Below are positions 50,201 to 60,639 of a DNA stretch of 64,000 nt, one piece after another. The notes below the pieces were generated by a model that was given only the letters and a program-made list of their open reading frames with translations, had not been told where the DNA came from and did not search any database. Both the position numbers and the translations under genes were made by a program. How positions within the stretch are numbered: the first letter of the stretch is position 1; each line of letters starts with the position of its first letter. Origin of the DNA: Heliocidaris tuberculata (Eukaryota; Echinodermata; Echinoidea; Camarodonta; Echinometridae); assembly GCA_025618425.1 (NCBI GenBank), contig CM046844.1:16316920-16380919 (forward strand), in the 5' to 3' direction.

Positions 50201-51744
50201 TATCTATACTATAACGGGTCAAAACGTAACAAGATTCTACAAATGATATTTAGTTTATGATAGGGGGATCTGTGTGCAGACGCTAAACAAAAATTAAGTT
50301 GTCAATTTTACTGTCAGATTTTACCAAAAATATGCATCAGGTAACACTAAAATCTGATTTTTTTTTTCTTTGATTTTATGTATGCCAATCTTTTTAATTG
50401 TTTGTAAATATTGTGATTATATTTTGATTGAATAAAACACAGAAAAAAAAAATCAGAATATTTGCAATTCATACAACTGTCAACCTATCTTGTGAAAGAT
50501 ACAACTGTCAACCTATTTTGTGAAAGATTTGTCACAATTGGCAGGAGAAGTTGTTCAATTTACTGTTTGAAAGTGACTTATCCAGATAACCCACCTGTCC
50601 GGACACACAACCAGTGGGTGTAAATTATTTCGACATCAAAAGTAAGACTCCGACTCTATTCATTCTTTGAAAGGTATATTATAACCTTGTTCAATGGATA
50701 AGTGCCTGGTGGTTTCCTCAACCATAATAATTATATCCTGACTTATGGATCCTGCGGAGTACCCTCGTAGAAGTAGAAGTAATGCTGAACTGTCCAACAT
50801 AGATCCACTCACACATATGCGAGGTTATTGTAGATAACCTTGCACTTTGTACCTTCGTACCGTGATGAAATGCCTCTCATAGAAAGTGCAAGTGTGATAT
50901 TTTGCATATGTGTGCTGGAAAGGAGCAAGATCGCCGGCCAAAAACAGCCTGAAATTTCACTAGATCAAGATGATAAAGATCCTATTGAAGAATCTGGCAT
51001 GAAATTAGATATTCTATCATCCTGAAATGTAGAGGGAAGTATATCTCAAAATTTTGCTGATTATATTGGTGTTCTGGCATTATCGTGAAATCTGTCACCG
51101 GTCCATTCACTACCGTTTATTTCGTCAGTGCTGGTGACAGCATTCCACTCTCATAGACTTTGTACACAATGCGAGTGCACACGCGGGAAGAGAGGTGACA
51201 GATTTCACGATTAGGCTGGTGTTTTTAGTTTTAGATCTACCACTTCTTCAACTTAGCATGCTTAGTTAGACTAGATCTACGTTGTTGTGACCTTCGACCA
51301 CTGCCAAAATTGACACATCCCCACAAGCCACATCATGCACATACTACTTATTACTAGGCATGATATTGATAGGTCTACATGGTCCAGACTTCTAACGTTA
51401 GTGATGGTTCCGTGATCTACCTTTTTTTTTAATTCCTAAAATATTTCATGCAAATTTGTTCAAATCACTGCTTGAAATAATCCGTCCGGATACCTAACCT
51501 GTCAAGACACACAACGGCAACGCGTGGGTTACCAAGCAAACAATGTCGATCAAGTAGACGAACATACACAAAATACAATATGTGGGACTTAATTATTGCA
51601 AAATATCGCGAAGCGTAAAATTTTACTTCAAACTTACCAGTAATATGTCACTCTGCACCTTGTACATTGTACAAAAGCGGGTTTTTGGCAAAGTTCACAT
51701 AGCAGTTTGACCCCCTTTGGATTTGCTAACGGATTTAGAGTCAT
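41252..51744 (-). CDS. ZMYND12: Zinc finger MYND domain-containing protein 12
   Basis: Seven minus-strand coding exons, 51638-51744, 48344-48488, 46667-46838, 46099-46268, 43014-43260, 41780-41925 and 41252-41401, splice in consistent phase to 378 residues (human about 365). Exon 1 is only 107 bases and lies 3.1 kb upstream: its MTLNPLANPKGVKLLCELC, the CTRCRVTYYC that follows, and the C-codon split across intron 1 match the vertebrate protein. The MYND zinc ligands are complete: C16/C19, C27/C30, C36, H40, H49, C53. TPR-like helices follow (LFEGKHEQAVPAAMQSLRF, ELVPSYLILAEASIG, AEEYLAQAQWTVV, SGGYFHMANVFF, DEAQEAEAKQVL). The family is a sperm and flagellar protein that partners TTC29 in the axoneme. 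The last 49 residues diverge from human. Gene is convergent with SLC33A1. Confidence 0.95.
42305..42637. mobile_element. Foldback MITE, GTTTCATAAA family, longer copy in a ZMYND12 intron
   Basis: Left end GGTGTTTCATAAAGCTGTTC with GTAAAGTTACGAACGACTT, mirrored by CGTAACTTAAGAACAGCTTT and ATGAAACACCC on the right. Its interior is unlike copies 1 and 2 except for a short CAATCATTTTGATTCCCATC stretch. Confidence 0.6.
43357..43618. mobile_element. hAT miniature element (262 bp) 96 bp from a ZMYND12 exon
   Basis: Ends CAGGGGCGGTGCCAGGG and TGTAGCGCCGCCCCTG with exact 8-bp duplication CTTACAAT at 43349-43356 and 43619-43626. It lies just upstream, in transcript order, of the exon at 43014-43260. 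Confidence 0.85.
43886..44065. repeat. Telomere-like MITE with inverted GACAATTGCTC ends
   Basis: Left GGTGACAATTGCTC and right GAGCAATTGTTCGCC are inverted. The interior is made of degenerate GGGTTAGG/TTAGGTTT units (43925-44010). It resembles the tracts at 4745-5150 and 41640-41720. Confidence 0.5.
44290..44535. repeat. AGACCTGTTCACAAA dispersed repeat (three copies in the window)
   Basis: Inverted ends CAGACCTGTTCACAAA and TTTGTGAACAGATCT. Sister copies lie at about 46986-47224 (opposite orientation) and 39640-39865. All share blocks such as CCAGTTTGCATACATTACTT (or its reverse) and TTTCAGGTTGTCAAGAAC. Two copies sit in ZMYND12 introns. Confidence 0.65.
45399..45665. mobile_element. Foldback element in a ZMYND12 intron
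   Basis: Left arm GTGTCGACGTGAACACCGTC then CTAGATCCTCCCAACTACAA; right arm reads the reverse, ending GTCCTAGATCC-type sequence in mirror and CTAGTCGACACA. Arms are roughly 60 bp with scattered mismatches. The apparent open frame across it is not a gene. Confidence 0.6.
48137..48299. mobile_element. Small inverted-repeat MITE in a ZMYND12 intron
   Basis: Left GGTCAGACCTCATCCATGAC with ATGAGATTTTCAA; right TTGAAAATCTCATTATCGTT with AATGAGGTTTGACC. A partial relative occurs near 24287-24322 (GTCAGACCTCATCGATAACG). Confidence 0.6.
48540..48900. repeat. Old repeat with AAGACCAC and AACGAGGTTCCACTGTA motifs
   Basis: Shares motifs with 41029-41235, 42745-42945 and 43659-43860, including GTCTTTATGGGCAG-like and TTTGTGTACAGGTTCCTTT-like blocks and TATAACGAG near one end. 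These are probably diverged members of one or two MITE families spread through ZMYND12. Limits are approximate. Confidence 0.45.
49778..50186. mobile_element. TTAA-flanked (piggyBac-like) MITE, CCCTTTCGAGACA family, 409 bp
   Basis: TTAA at 49774-49777 and 50187-50190. Ends CCCTTTCGAGACAAATGACC and CCTGTCTTGAAAGGG are inverted. The body matches the truncated copy at 25974-26363 in reverse and, more distantly, 39090-39540 and 32876-33080. It lies in ZMYND12 intron 1. Confidence 0.75.
50230..50615. mobile_element. TGTGTCCGGACA-type MITE containing a short poly-A retroinsert
   Basis: The body matches 11261-11493: shared TTGTCAATTTTACTGTCAGA, AATATGCATCAGGTAACACT, and the end CTGTCCGGACACACAA. 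Between about 50356 and 50447 is an extra segment ending GAATAAAACACAGAAAAAAA, flanked on both sides by AAAATC, as expected for a retroposed tail. Confidence 0.55.
50800..51060. repeat. Dispersed repeat shared with 28770-28960
   Basis: Blocks such as GGAAAGGAGCAAGATCGCCG, AGATCAAGATGATAAAGATC and TCTGGCATGAAATTAGATAT recur in the same order at about 28775-28910 with few changes. Its flanks carry the ACATATGCGAGGTTAT unit also seen at 13.33, 25.96 and 27.15 kb. Confidence 0.7.
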
Positions 51745-52280
51745 TTTTATTATTTTTAAAGTCGAGATTCACAATGTTTACAAATAATACCAGCAGACTG
51801 ATTTCGGCATTGCGTTGCTAGCCAAATAAAGCTGCCAATTAACAAAGCACGCAGACTAAGGCTTCGGTTATTATGTTTTGAAAAATAAATAGACCTGCAA
51901 TTTTAGCTAGTGTATTTTTCAAAAAACGTAGTTGATATCTTTTAATAAATTTTATTTCCAATTTATTGATGATAGTATTTAAACTTTAATCATTTTTGTG
52001 AAATGATTCTTAAATGTTATTAAAATTGGCAACTACATACATCAATTTTTGTACCCAACATGATTTTAGTATAATTGTAGAGAATTTACCTTCTCAAAGA
52101 GAATTTTAGCGAATTTTGGAGTAAAAAGACAGCCGAAAACGCTGATTACAACTCCCCCCCCCCCCCTTTTTTTTTTTTTTTTTGCTTGTCAGAGAATTCG
52201 GGAGTAAAAAAGACAACCAAAAAACGGCGATTACCCGTTTCAATATGAGTCCAACATCATTTAGCATCATTTAGAATAAA
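51745..52280. other. Upstream flank of ZMYND12
   Basis: The presumed promoter region. An RGYAAC half-site (minus-strand AGCAAC within GCTAGCAACGC, about 51812-51822) could be half of an RFX X-box, expected for ciliary genes, but the other half is poor. A C-run/T-run lies at 52154-52183. No TATA box is seen near the start codon. Confidence 0.25.
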
Positions 52281-52284
52281 TTTT

Positions 52285-53110
52285 CGATGCTTTTTAGCAT
52301 CGAAACTCCACCTTGATACCAAGTTGTTTCGAAAGAAGCAGAAAAAAAGGATTAATGGAAGTTTGAGAAAAATTCGATGAGAAACAAGAAAGTTGTGAAT
52401 TTTGAAGTTGTAATCAATTAAACACGAATTTGCAACTCCTTGAAGTATTTTGCGAGCTCTTCTTCCATTTGTTCAGTACAGAAAATTTCACTGAAATGTT
52501 CATTTTCTTAGTTTTGATGAATTATATCGAAGGTACATGTATGCAGTGGCGGATTTGGGGGGGGGGGTCCCGGCCCGTGCCCCCCCCCCCTTTTGAGGGA
52601 AAACAATGCATTGTGCCCCCTGTTTTCGATTGTGCCCCCCCCCCCTTTCGACCAGAAAAACCTTTTTTTTTTTTTTTTTTTTTTTTTTGCTTGCTTGTCA
52701 GAGAATTATGGAGGGGAACTGGACCCCATAACCCCCCCCCCCCCCCCACTGAGCGACTTTGGAGGGCTGGCGAGACCAAAAAAATATGGGTCTCCCTCCA
52801 AGCAGTTTCCCAAAGTTGACAATCGTGCATTTGTGTGCCCCCCTCCCCTTATACGAAATCCTGGATCCGCCCCTGCATGTATGTTTGAATATTTTATTTA
52901 GAGAAAGTTAAAATTATTGATCTTTTGGGTACAGGGCAAATGGCAGATGAACTCCCAAGATACGTCACGGAGTTGCCAATTTGTGTTTGATTGATTACAA
53001 CTTCAAAAATTCGTCAATTTGAGAGAAAATTTGCCCCTTCTTTATGTGATGTGTCCTAAATTTTTGTCTGTATCTCTCCATTGCAATAACATGTGTTCTT
53101 CCTTTGGTAA
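52285..53110. mobile_element. 19655-family MITE copy split by a hAT element
   Basis: The left half (52300-52543) carries GAAACAAGAAAGTTGTGAAT and CACGAATTTGCAACTCC; the right half (52884-53060) carries AAGATACGTCACGGAGTTGC and TGTGTTTGATTGATTACAAC in mirror order. These match 19655-20221. The hAT element at 52544-52875 interrupts it, so it is the older insertion. Ends are approximate. Confidence 0.6.
52544..52875. mobile_element. hAT miniature element (332 bp), CAGTGGCGGAT family
   Basis: Ends CAGTGGCGGATTTGGGG and ATCCTGGATCCGCCCCTG with exact 8-bp duplication CATGTATG at 52536-52543 and 52876-52883. The body has C-runs, a 20-base-plus T-run and the shared TTTGGAGGGCTGGCGAGACC block. Same family as 59504-59921 and related to 15851-16099. 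Confidence 0.87.
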
Positions 53111-54060
53111 TTGGGTAGGCGGCCTACATTGTTTTCCCCTATGTATATAAATATAAATTACAAGGCACAAATTGGTTTTTGAGACATTATCACTTTAAAA
53201 ACAAATAAGAATAAAATGACAATCAACTGACTAGAAGAGGTTTAGTGGGCATGTGAAATTAAATAAATTGCACAACGAACTAACAAAAATATCAGAAACA
53301 AAAATCATAATGTAAAAACCACAACTTCACCTTTTCAAATAGTAACATTTTAAAAATTGGTACATAAGAAAACAGTGACTGTCATTCATATTTTTTTTTC
53401 TTTTTGCTTAGCTCACTTGCTTCGCTAAATAGCAAATAGCTTTCGAGTTCATTATTCGCTACTCGCGTCCAGGAAGATTATTCCCCCTTATCCCAAAAGT
53501 GCCCTTTTCCTCCTTTACGATGAATTCTTGCTTATGATAATGATGATAACAACACTCCCGGGAGGGGGGGGGGGGGGTATAGCACATACATGTAACATAT
53601 ACACATTTTTGTGCTTATAAAGTACCTGGAATTATTACGGCCCAAGATATACAAAGGCAGTGAAAAAAAGAGAGTGAAAATGAAGAAATTACAAAGAGAT
53701 AGAAATATCTGCTTAAATCTCAAAACCAGAGAGAAGGTGGGGGGGGGGGTACAAATTCATAAACAGATAATTAATTTGGGAATTTCAGTACAGATTACTC
53801 TAATGATTATGTAAGCAAACCTAATACAGAAATGGTGAATTATAGAGCAGTACTGATTTCTTTATCTTTTACTAAGCAATCGATAAATGGGGACTTTGTA
53901 CTTTCATACATACTTTTTCATTTGTATTTTCATACTTGACACTTTCATACTTGCTTTAGGCTTATTACTTTGTATTTAAACTTCTTTAGGTTTATTACTT
54001 TATTCTGCTTATTTCCACAAATGTCTTTTTGTTAACATAACAAAGAAACGTGTATACACA

Positions 54061-54578
54061 CAGGGGTGTTGATCGGTGTTCATGATGGTGGGGGGGGGGG
54101 GATGACCGGCGAGGGAGCCGACTGAGTGGGGGAGGGTGTATGAGGAGGGTATCCCCCACCCACACCAGGGACTTTTTCAAAAATCTGTCTATAAAACTTA
54201 CATTTTAGAGCATCCCAAAATGGTTTTTAATAAAAGAAGGAATGCATGGATCTACACCAATAGACGGAACCCCTTAACTGAGAATAACAATGCGAGCGAA
54301 CGAATTTTCTTCGATATTTTGCATTGAAATTAGGGCATTTCTTATTTCCTTACTTCTAATCATTAAAGAATGTGATGGTATTTCAACATCAAACATGAGT
54401 TTGGATAATTATTAGTTTTAAGTTGATGCATCATAATTCTTATTTCTTTTATCCAAAAATATTGGGGGGATGACAATACAGGCCGTTCCCCTAACTCATT
54501 TTTTTTTTTGGGGGGGGGGGATAGGCCTATATACCCCCTCCCCCCCCCATCCCCCCTCCCCCGGGATCGACACCCATG
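54061..54578. mobile_element. hAT-type MITE, CATGGGTGTCGAT family, copy 2 (518 bp)
   Basis: Ends CAGGGGTGTTGATCGG and GGATCGACACCCATG with exact 8-bp duplication TATACACA at 54053-54060 and 54579-54586. Interior closely matches 25009-25495, for example GACGGAACCCCTTAACTGAG and ATTTTCTTCGATATTTT. Confidence 0.85.
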
Positions 54579-56451
54579 TATACACAGATTGATATGACAT
54601 AATATTTTTTTAAAATACATTAATAAGTGTTTACATACAAGGAGAAAGAAGAAAAAATACATATAATAAACAGTTGTACTATCATAATTTCGATAAAATT
54701 AGGTATAGCAAAAAAACAAAAGTGGAGGAGTTTACTGAAATGTGGTTTGTATTTTATCGGACCCCTTTGTGAAAAAAAGTACTTACTCTGAATATATAAT
54801 TAAATAAAAATGATATTATTACTTTGTGCTTTTATACTTATTTGAGGCTTATTACTTTGAAATGTTATACTTACTTCAGGATTACTTTTTAGTTATTTAG
54901 AAATGTATAAATTTTGTGCTTTTAACGTACTTTTATACTTTATACCTTCGGCGAAATGTTCACTTTTTATGGTTATATCGCACCATGCCACAATTGACGA
55001 TTACCAAAATACTAGCATTTAATAATGATAAATATATTTTTTTCAAAGATTGAAAGGTTAAAGCTACAATCTTTGCTATGTTATTTCTCCTTATCCCGAA
55101 ACTGGTCAAAGTTCTTTACAGTGTTGTAGATATTTTTATGTCGAGTAGGGTAACTTCAGCAAAAAAGTGTAAATACTTTTTTGCAAGGGTCGGAGAATTA
55201 TATATACAAATTGAAAACGTTTAAATATGGTAGCCTAAATACCCAATATAACCACAAGGCCCAAACCAAAATAGATATTAAAAAAGTAAATTGTTTGCCG
55301 TTATTGCGCTAAAAGTTTGATGGCCGTTAGGCGGCGGCGGATAAATCTATAATGTTTTAGGCTGTAGAGGGCAGTAGACAGAAATTGCTTTCTGATGGCC
55401 CTACCCATTTTTTCAGTGTGTGGAGTGTACTGCGCATCACTATGGAATGAATAATATTAATAATTCATAAGCAAAGGAAGGAAATGACTTGAGAAGGGCC
55501 TCGAATAAAAAGGGCTATATTCGCAGTGTTGCAGTGGTCACGCAATTATTTTGTCTTTCTTCTCTCTTCCTTGTAACCCCTCCCCCTCTCTGTTTTTTCT
55601 CTATCACACTGGTCTCTCTCTCTCTCTCTCTGTCTAGCTCTGTCTCTCTCTCTCTTTTGTCTCTCCCTAGCGCTCCCTTTCGGCCTCTCTCTCTCTCTCT
55701 CTCTTTCATTTCTCGTCTCCTCTCCTTATCATTTCCTCTGTATTCAGTGACACGTGAAGCAGAGTTCTATATATAGGACCTCACCTTCCCCCCCCCCCCC
55801 CCCGATTCCAGAAAATAATTGTTCCAGTCATAGTAATTCGCATTCATTCACGTGAGCGCCGTCAGTGAAGGGGTGGAGGCATAACCAGGGACAGGGGGCT
55901 ATATGACTATTATATAAATTTTGTAGGAATTTTGCCTGCACTCTGAAAACTCTGATGCTAAATGATTTGTCTTTAATTTGTCGACACTTTTGCTAGTTGT
56001 ACACTAAAAAAAAAACGTCTAGCCATTTTTTGTTGTTGTCCAGATTGCCTGGTCACATTTTCTTAATTAGATTCTAGCCATTTTGACTAGTATTCTGTTC
56101 ACTTCAAACCTGAATCTGGTAGTTTTGACTAGAATAGTGTAGATGCCCGTGGCAATAGTTATTCTAGTCAAATCTGACTAGATTATCATGATTATAGTCA
56201 CATTTGACTAGATTGTTTAGAGAGTGTAGACCCCTTGCAAATTATAGCGATTTTCCCCGTGCCTTCCATTGGAGTGGGAGAGGGGCTACACCTACTTCGT
56301 CCTTTTTGGAATACACCCCCTGAAAGCGATGAATTTTAAGAATAAATGATTGCCAGGAGAGATTTCAGTAAAAAGTTTTGCAGAAGTACTGGATAAACAA
56401 ATACAGACATTCATACAAACATACCTACTGCAATTTATATAGCGCCTTTCC

Positions 56452-56483
<32 letters not shown>

Positions 56484-56679
56484 CATGCTAAAGGCGCTTT
56501 ACAATAAGAAAAAATGAAAAGAAGTATTATTTTGATTATTTTTTTAACTGAGAAATAAATACCGAAACATGTGACTGGAGTATGTTGTGATAATCATATG
56601 ATCAGTGTCACTTCGATGCTGAAGAGGATACAAAAATAAGAATGAAAACAAACAAACAAACAAATAAAACAACACAGTC

Positions 56680-56945
56680 TCTGCCGAGTAACCTCTCTAG
56701 TCATAAGGACCGCTATTCATAAGGACCACTATCCATAACGCGTGACTAAATAAAAAGCGGGGTTTTTTTGTATGAATAGCGGTCCTTCTAAATAGCGAGC
56801 AAACCATCAAATTACCTCACTATTCATAAGGACTTCCATTCATAGAGACCACTATTCATAACTATTCATAAGGACCGCTATTCATAACGCTTGTTAAATG
56901 AATAGCGGTTTTCTATGAATAGCGGTCTTTATGAATAGCGAGCGG
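56680..56945. repeat. Cluster of CTATTCAT / ATGAATAG units in both orientations
   Basis: About ten copies of CTATTCATAAGGACC-like units, five or six forward and four or five inverted (ATGAATAGCGGTC), separated by short spacers over 265 bases. The ends GTCTCTGCCGAG (left) and ACCGGTCTCTGC (right) are loosely similar as direct repeats. Confidence 0.8.
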
Positions 56946-57524
56946 ACCGGTCTCTGCTTCCCCTAAGATTATATGAGGTAAAATTCAATAGGACTAACAA
57001 ATGATAAATCGGACCATAAACATCCTATATATTGACATCACTTTGCAATTTTCTTCAAAAAAGTTGAAAATGTGCATGGGTCAAGGCATTGAGAGGGATC
57101 GTCATCCGTGGGTGTGGGGGGGGGGGGGCTTGGCTGGTCGATGAAATTCGAATTGACAAGGCCGTCAACTATAGGGGAGGTTGTAGGAGGGGTCCTTTCA
57201 TATTCTGTTCATTTTCTTTTCCCTTTCTTTTTCATCTCGTTTATTTTCTTTCCCCCTTTTCACCATTCAAGCGGGGAGGGAGGGGGGGGGGTATGCATAT
57301 GCCACATGTGCCCACCAGTATAGTTACACCACTGCATCGACTGTAGGCTCACTAAGCTAAAACAGTTCTACAGGTCTACGCGATATTAAGTGTGATAGGG
57401 AAGACAATATTTAGGACTTTTGCCATACAATTACAGGAACAACAATGATTTGAATATTATTTATGACTACTTGTGGGGTAGAGGCATGTCTCTTTACCTT
57501 ATTGTTTACCTCAGAGGTTTAGTC

Positions 57525-57670
57525 TGATTGATACGTCGCGGGACTGTGCATCTCATGGTTCGCGGTTCGAGTTGCAGCTGCGGTACTATAATATCCTTTG
57601 GCAAGACAAGCCTAGAATAGATTCTTAAAACTCCACCTAGATGTAGTAAATGGGTACCTGGTAGGAAGTT
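57525..57670 (+). mobile_element. tRNA-derived SINE, head and body fragment
   Basis: Plus-strand relative of the SINE at 31277-31675: TTAGTCTGATTGATACGTCG and CATGGTTCGCGGTTCGAGTT in the Pol III promoter region, then TCCTTTGGCAAGAC and AGTAAATGGGTACCTGGTAG. The distal body and tail are missing. Confidence 0.6.
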
Positions 57671-57929
57671 GTTGCTTAAAATTCAATTTAATTATGGTTT
57701 ATTAAAAGAATCATTCCCAGCAAAAAGCCAAATTGCACGTGATCTACATAAAGGAACATTCAAATATTACATAAACACCTTGTAAAAAACATCAAAATTC
57801 GAAATAATTAGAAGACAAAATGTACGACATTTCAAATTTGGTACAACTATGGACTGGATATTAAGGAATAGTGAGCATAAGTTAAAAGAAGGAGAACATT
57901 TAAAGAAACATGCAGGTCAATGAAAGTTT

Positions 57930-58450
57930 GAACAAAATACGATAGAATGATTAAATTGTTGAATGTTTGAACTTGTATAATCAATCAAACACAAATTGGC
58001 AACTCCGTGGCGTATCTTATGAGGTCCTCTCCCATTTGCCATGTACTAAAAAATCATAAATTTCCACTTTTTCTACAGAAAATATTTGCATCATACATGC
58101 AGCCTTGATAATAATTGCGTATAATTAATTTTTTTACACAAAAACTTAATGAAACAAATGTATTCCTTCATCAACAACTAAGAAAATTAAGATTAATGAA
58201 ATTTTCTCCACAGACCAAATGGTAGAGGAGCTGGCAAGATACGTCACCGAGGTACCAATTTGTGTTCGATTGGTTACAAATTCAAAAAATCATAACTTTC
58301 TTATTTCTTGTCGAATTTTGCACTAACTTTCACTAATCTGTTTCTCTCTTCGTTTTGTTTTGTTTTGTTTGCTTGTTTGTTGTTTTTTGTTTTTTGTTGT
58401 TTGTTTGTTTGTTGCTTTTATTCAAATCAACTAAATACCAGAGTAGACTT
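57930..58450. mobile_element. 19655-family MITE, copy 4
   Basis: ATCAAACACAAATTGGCAAC with TCCTCTCCCATTTGCCATG on the left, and GCAAGATACGTCACCGAGGT with AATTTGTGTTCGATTGG on the right, in inverted order. A (GTTT)n-type tract expands the right end (58354-58418). TTAA borders are not clear. Confidence 0.55.
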
Positions 58451-58892
58451 CCTCTTTACATGATACTAGTACTTGGCAGGGTTAGGGCATGTATTTTTTG
58501 TTGATGTTTAGAATGAACATAATTTTACCGTCCCAAAGAGGCGGATATACATGGTTTCTTTACACATTAAGAAACTCAGAAATTGCCAAAAATTACCCAG
58601 TCTTTGCTAAATGTAAATGGTCAGTATATTTCTCTCTCCTCCAAGGTTACAGATCTTGGTCTATGCATCGATACCATGTTCTCATTGTCTTCTCAGGTTA
58701 ACCTTGTAAGACGTAATTGCAACTATCATCTCCGCAATTTATGGAGAATTCATAGATTCATCGATGTGAAGACGTGTCACCATGCTGTCAGAGCTTTAAT
58801 TCTTTCCCTATAAGATTATTGTAATAGCCTCTATACAGTTCTATCTTCCAAAGATAGAAGGAAGCTTGAAACTATCCAGAATCGAGCAGCTA

Positions 58893-59287
58893 CACTGTAA
58901 AAAAAAAAATGCCGTTTTTTCAAGGGAAATTTCCTGGCAATCAGGATGCCGGGAATGCCCCTTTTTCCACGGTACATATAAAATTACAGATTCCCGTTTT
59001 TTGTTGAATAGTAGAAACTTTCATTTTTTACAGGAAAATTTTTTTATAAAAATAAAAACGGAACCATGGTAACGATTTGTAATTTAACAGGGTAACTTGT
59101 TAAAATATGAGAAAATGTTTTTTAAACAGTGTTTTATGTCGGGTAATTGTAAATATATGCTGATTTCCGGTAAACTAACAAACCTGCAGTTGTTTTACAG
59201 GAAAAAGACTGTAAAATTGAAATAACGGCAATAACTTGTAATTTTAAGGACTAAAAACCTGTAGTTTTACAGCTATTTTTTACAGTG
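58893..59287. mobile_element. CACTGTAAAAA MITE (395 bp) with TA flanks
   Basis: Ends CACTGTAAAAAAA and TTTTTTACAGTG with TA on both sides, suggesting Tc1/mariner-type integration. Interior repeats of TTTACAGG and TGTAATTT. It lies between two copies of the same LINE segment (58714-58892 and 59288-59470). Confidence 0.65.
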
Positions 59288-59503
59288 TAATTGCAACTAT
59301 CATCTCCACAATTTATGGAGAATTCGTAGATTCATCGATGTGAAGATGTGTCACCATGCTGTCAGATCTTTAATTCTTTCCCGATTAGATTATTGTTATA
59401 GCCTCTATACAGTTCTATCTTCCAAAAATAGGAGGAAGATTGAAACTGTCTAGAATGGAGCCGCTAGACTCTTTTTTTGGCCTAGGATCTAGGACACATA
59501 CTT

Positions 59504-59627
59504 CAGGGGCGGATCCAGGATTTCGTATAAGGGGGGCACACAAATGCAGGTTTGTCAACTTTTGGAAACTGCTTGGAGGGAGACCCATATTTTTTTGGTC
59601 TCGCCAGCCCTCCAAAAGTCGCTCTGT

Positions 59628-59666
<39 letters not shown>

Positions 59667-59921
59667 TGGCGACCAAAAAAAAAATTTCGCCAGCCCTCCA
59701 AAAGTCGCTCAGTGGAGGGGGGTGGGGGTTATGGGGTCCAGTTCCCCTCCATAATTCTCTGACAAGCAAAAAAAAAACAAAAAAACAAAACAAAAAGGGT
59801 TTTCTGGTTGAAAGGGGGGGGCACAGTCGCAAATAGGGGGGGGGGCACAATGCATTGTTTTCCCTCAAAAGGGGGGGGGGGGCACGGGCCGGGATTGCCC
59901 CCCCCCCTAAATCCGCCACTG
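59504..59921. mobile_element. hAT miniature element (418 bp), CAGTGGCGGAT family
   Basis: Ends CAGGGGCGGATCCAGGATTT and TAAATCCGCCACTG with exact 8-bp duplication ACATACTT at 59496-59503 and 59922-59929. A 30-plus-base G-run at 59629-59665 separates two copies of a CGCCAGCCCTCCAAAAGTCG block, so part of the element is tandemly duplicated. Orientation is opposite to the copy at 52544. Confidence 0.87.
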
Positions 59922-60454
59922 ACATACTTCACCTTTGGTTAGGGAGCTCCATCTTTAAAATTCTAAATCATTTGGCACCTGAATATCTTAATAACACACT
60001 CAAAATATATACACCATCTCGCAATATTCGCTCAACAACTGACAAATGTAAGCTCATTATTCCCAAATCCAGACTCTCATCAACTGAAAAAAGTTTCTCA
60101 GTGGCCGCATCAAAAACGTGGAACAATATCCCACTCTGCATCAGGGAAATAACCTGTCTTGCCACTTTCAAAAGATCCCTAAAAACATATCTCTTTTTTC
60201 TTTTTCAGATTTTTCATATTTAGATTTTATTTCAATACATTTTCGATCATTACAAGCAAAACAAAGTGCATTAAAGTTTAAGTTGTAAGAAGAAAAAAAG
60301 TAACATCAATGAAGATTACATTTCCCCCAGTAATATAATGTTCTCATGTAATCTCTTACCTTTTAAAGTCTGTCTTTTTGCTGTTGCTGTTGTCTTTTCT
60401 TTTCAAAGCTGTAATTTTGTAAGCACTATGGTACTTTCTGTTTTTAGCGCTCCT

Positions 60455-60485
60455 AAATATTCAATATTATTATTATTATTATTAC

Positions 60486-60528
<43 letters not shown>

Positions 60529-60587
60529 GTTATTATTATCATTTCATTATTATTGTTGTTATCATCATTATTTCATTATTATTATTG

Positions 60588-60639
<52 letters not shown>

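Larger units (their letters stand above)
54579..57920. other. Gene-free stretch with simple repeats and small elements
   Basis: Contains CT repeats (55545-55735), a C-run (55788-55803), and an element with internal CTAGTCAAATCTGACTAGAT units (about 55998-56232). An A-run sits in a SINE/LINE tail (56430-56510, with GCGCCTTTCC and AAGGCGCTTTAC). The ATGAATAGCGG cluster is at 56680-56945, G-runs at 57113-57128, and a SINE head at 57525-57670. No exon is recognised. Confidence 0.5.
58490..60460 (+). mobile_element. L2/CR1-type LINE 3' fragment, interrupted twice
   Basis: Coding blocks on the plus strand: VTDLGLCIDTMFSLSSQVN, VRRNCNYHLRNLWRIHRFID, DYCNSLYTVLSSKDRRKLE and IQNRAAT (58600-58892), then IFKILNHLAPEYLNNTLK, RSTTDKCKLIIPKSR, FSVAASKTWNNIPLCIREI and FKRSLKTYLF (59945-60220). 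These are the post-RT and C-terminal blocks of CR1/L2 LINEs. The tail GCGCTCCTAAATATTCAAT leads into a (TTA)n tract. A 395-bp MITE with a partial duplication and a hAT element split it. Confidence 0.82.

Noticed and set aside
51808..51825. RFX X-box upstream of ZMYND12
   Set aside because: Only one half-site (AGCAAC) fits; the partner half is too divergent to call.
57089..57346. Complete hAT element around the G-runs
   Set aside because: A right-end-like motif (GTTACACCACTGCATCG) is present at about 57323-57339, but no matching left end or target-site duplication could be found.
59503..59925. 140-codon open frame and overlapping frames rich in P or G
   Set aside because: Entirely within a hAT miniature element with long G/C runs.
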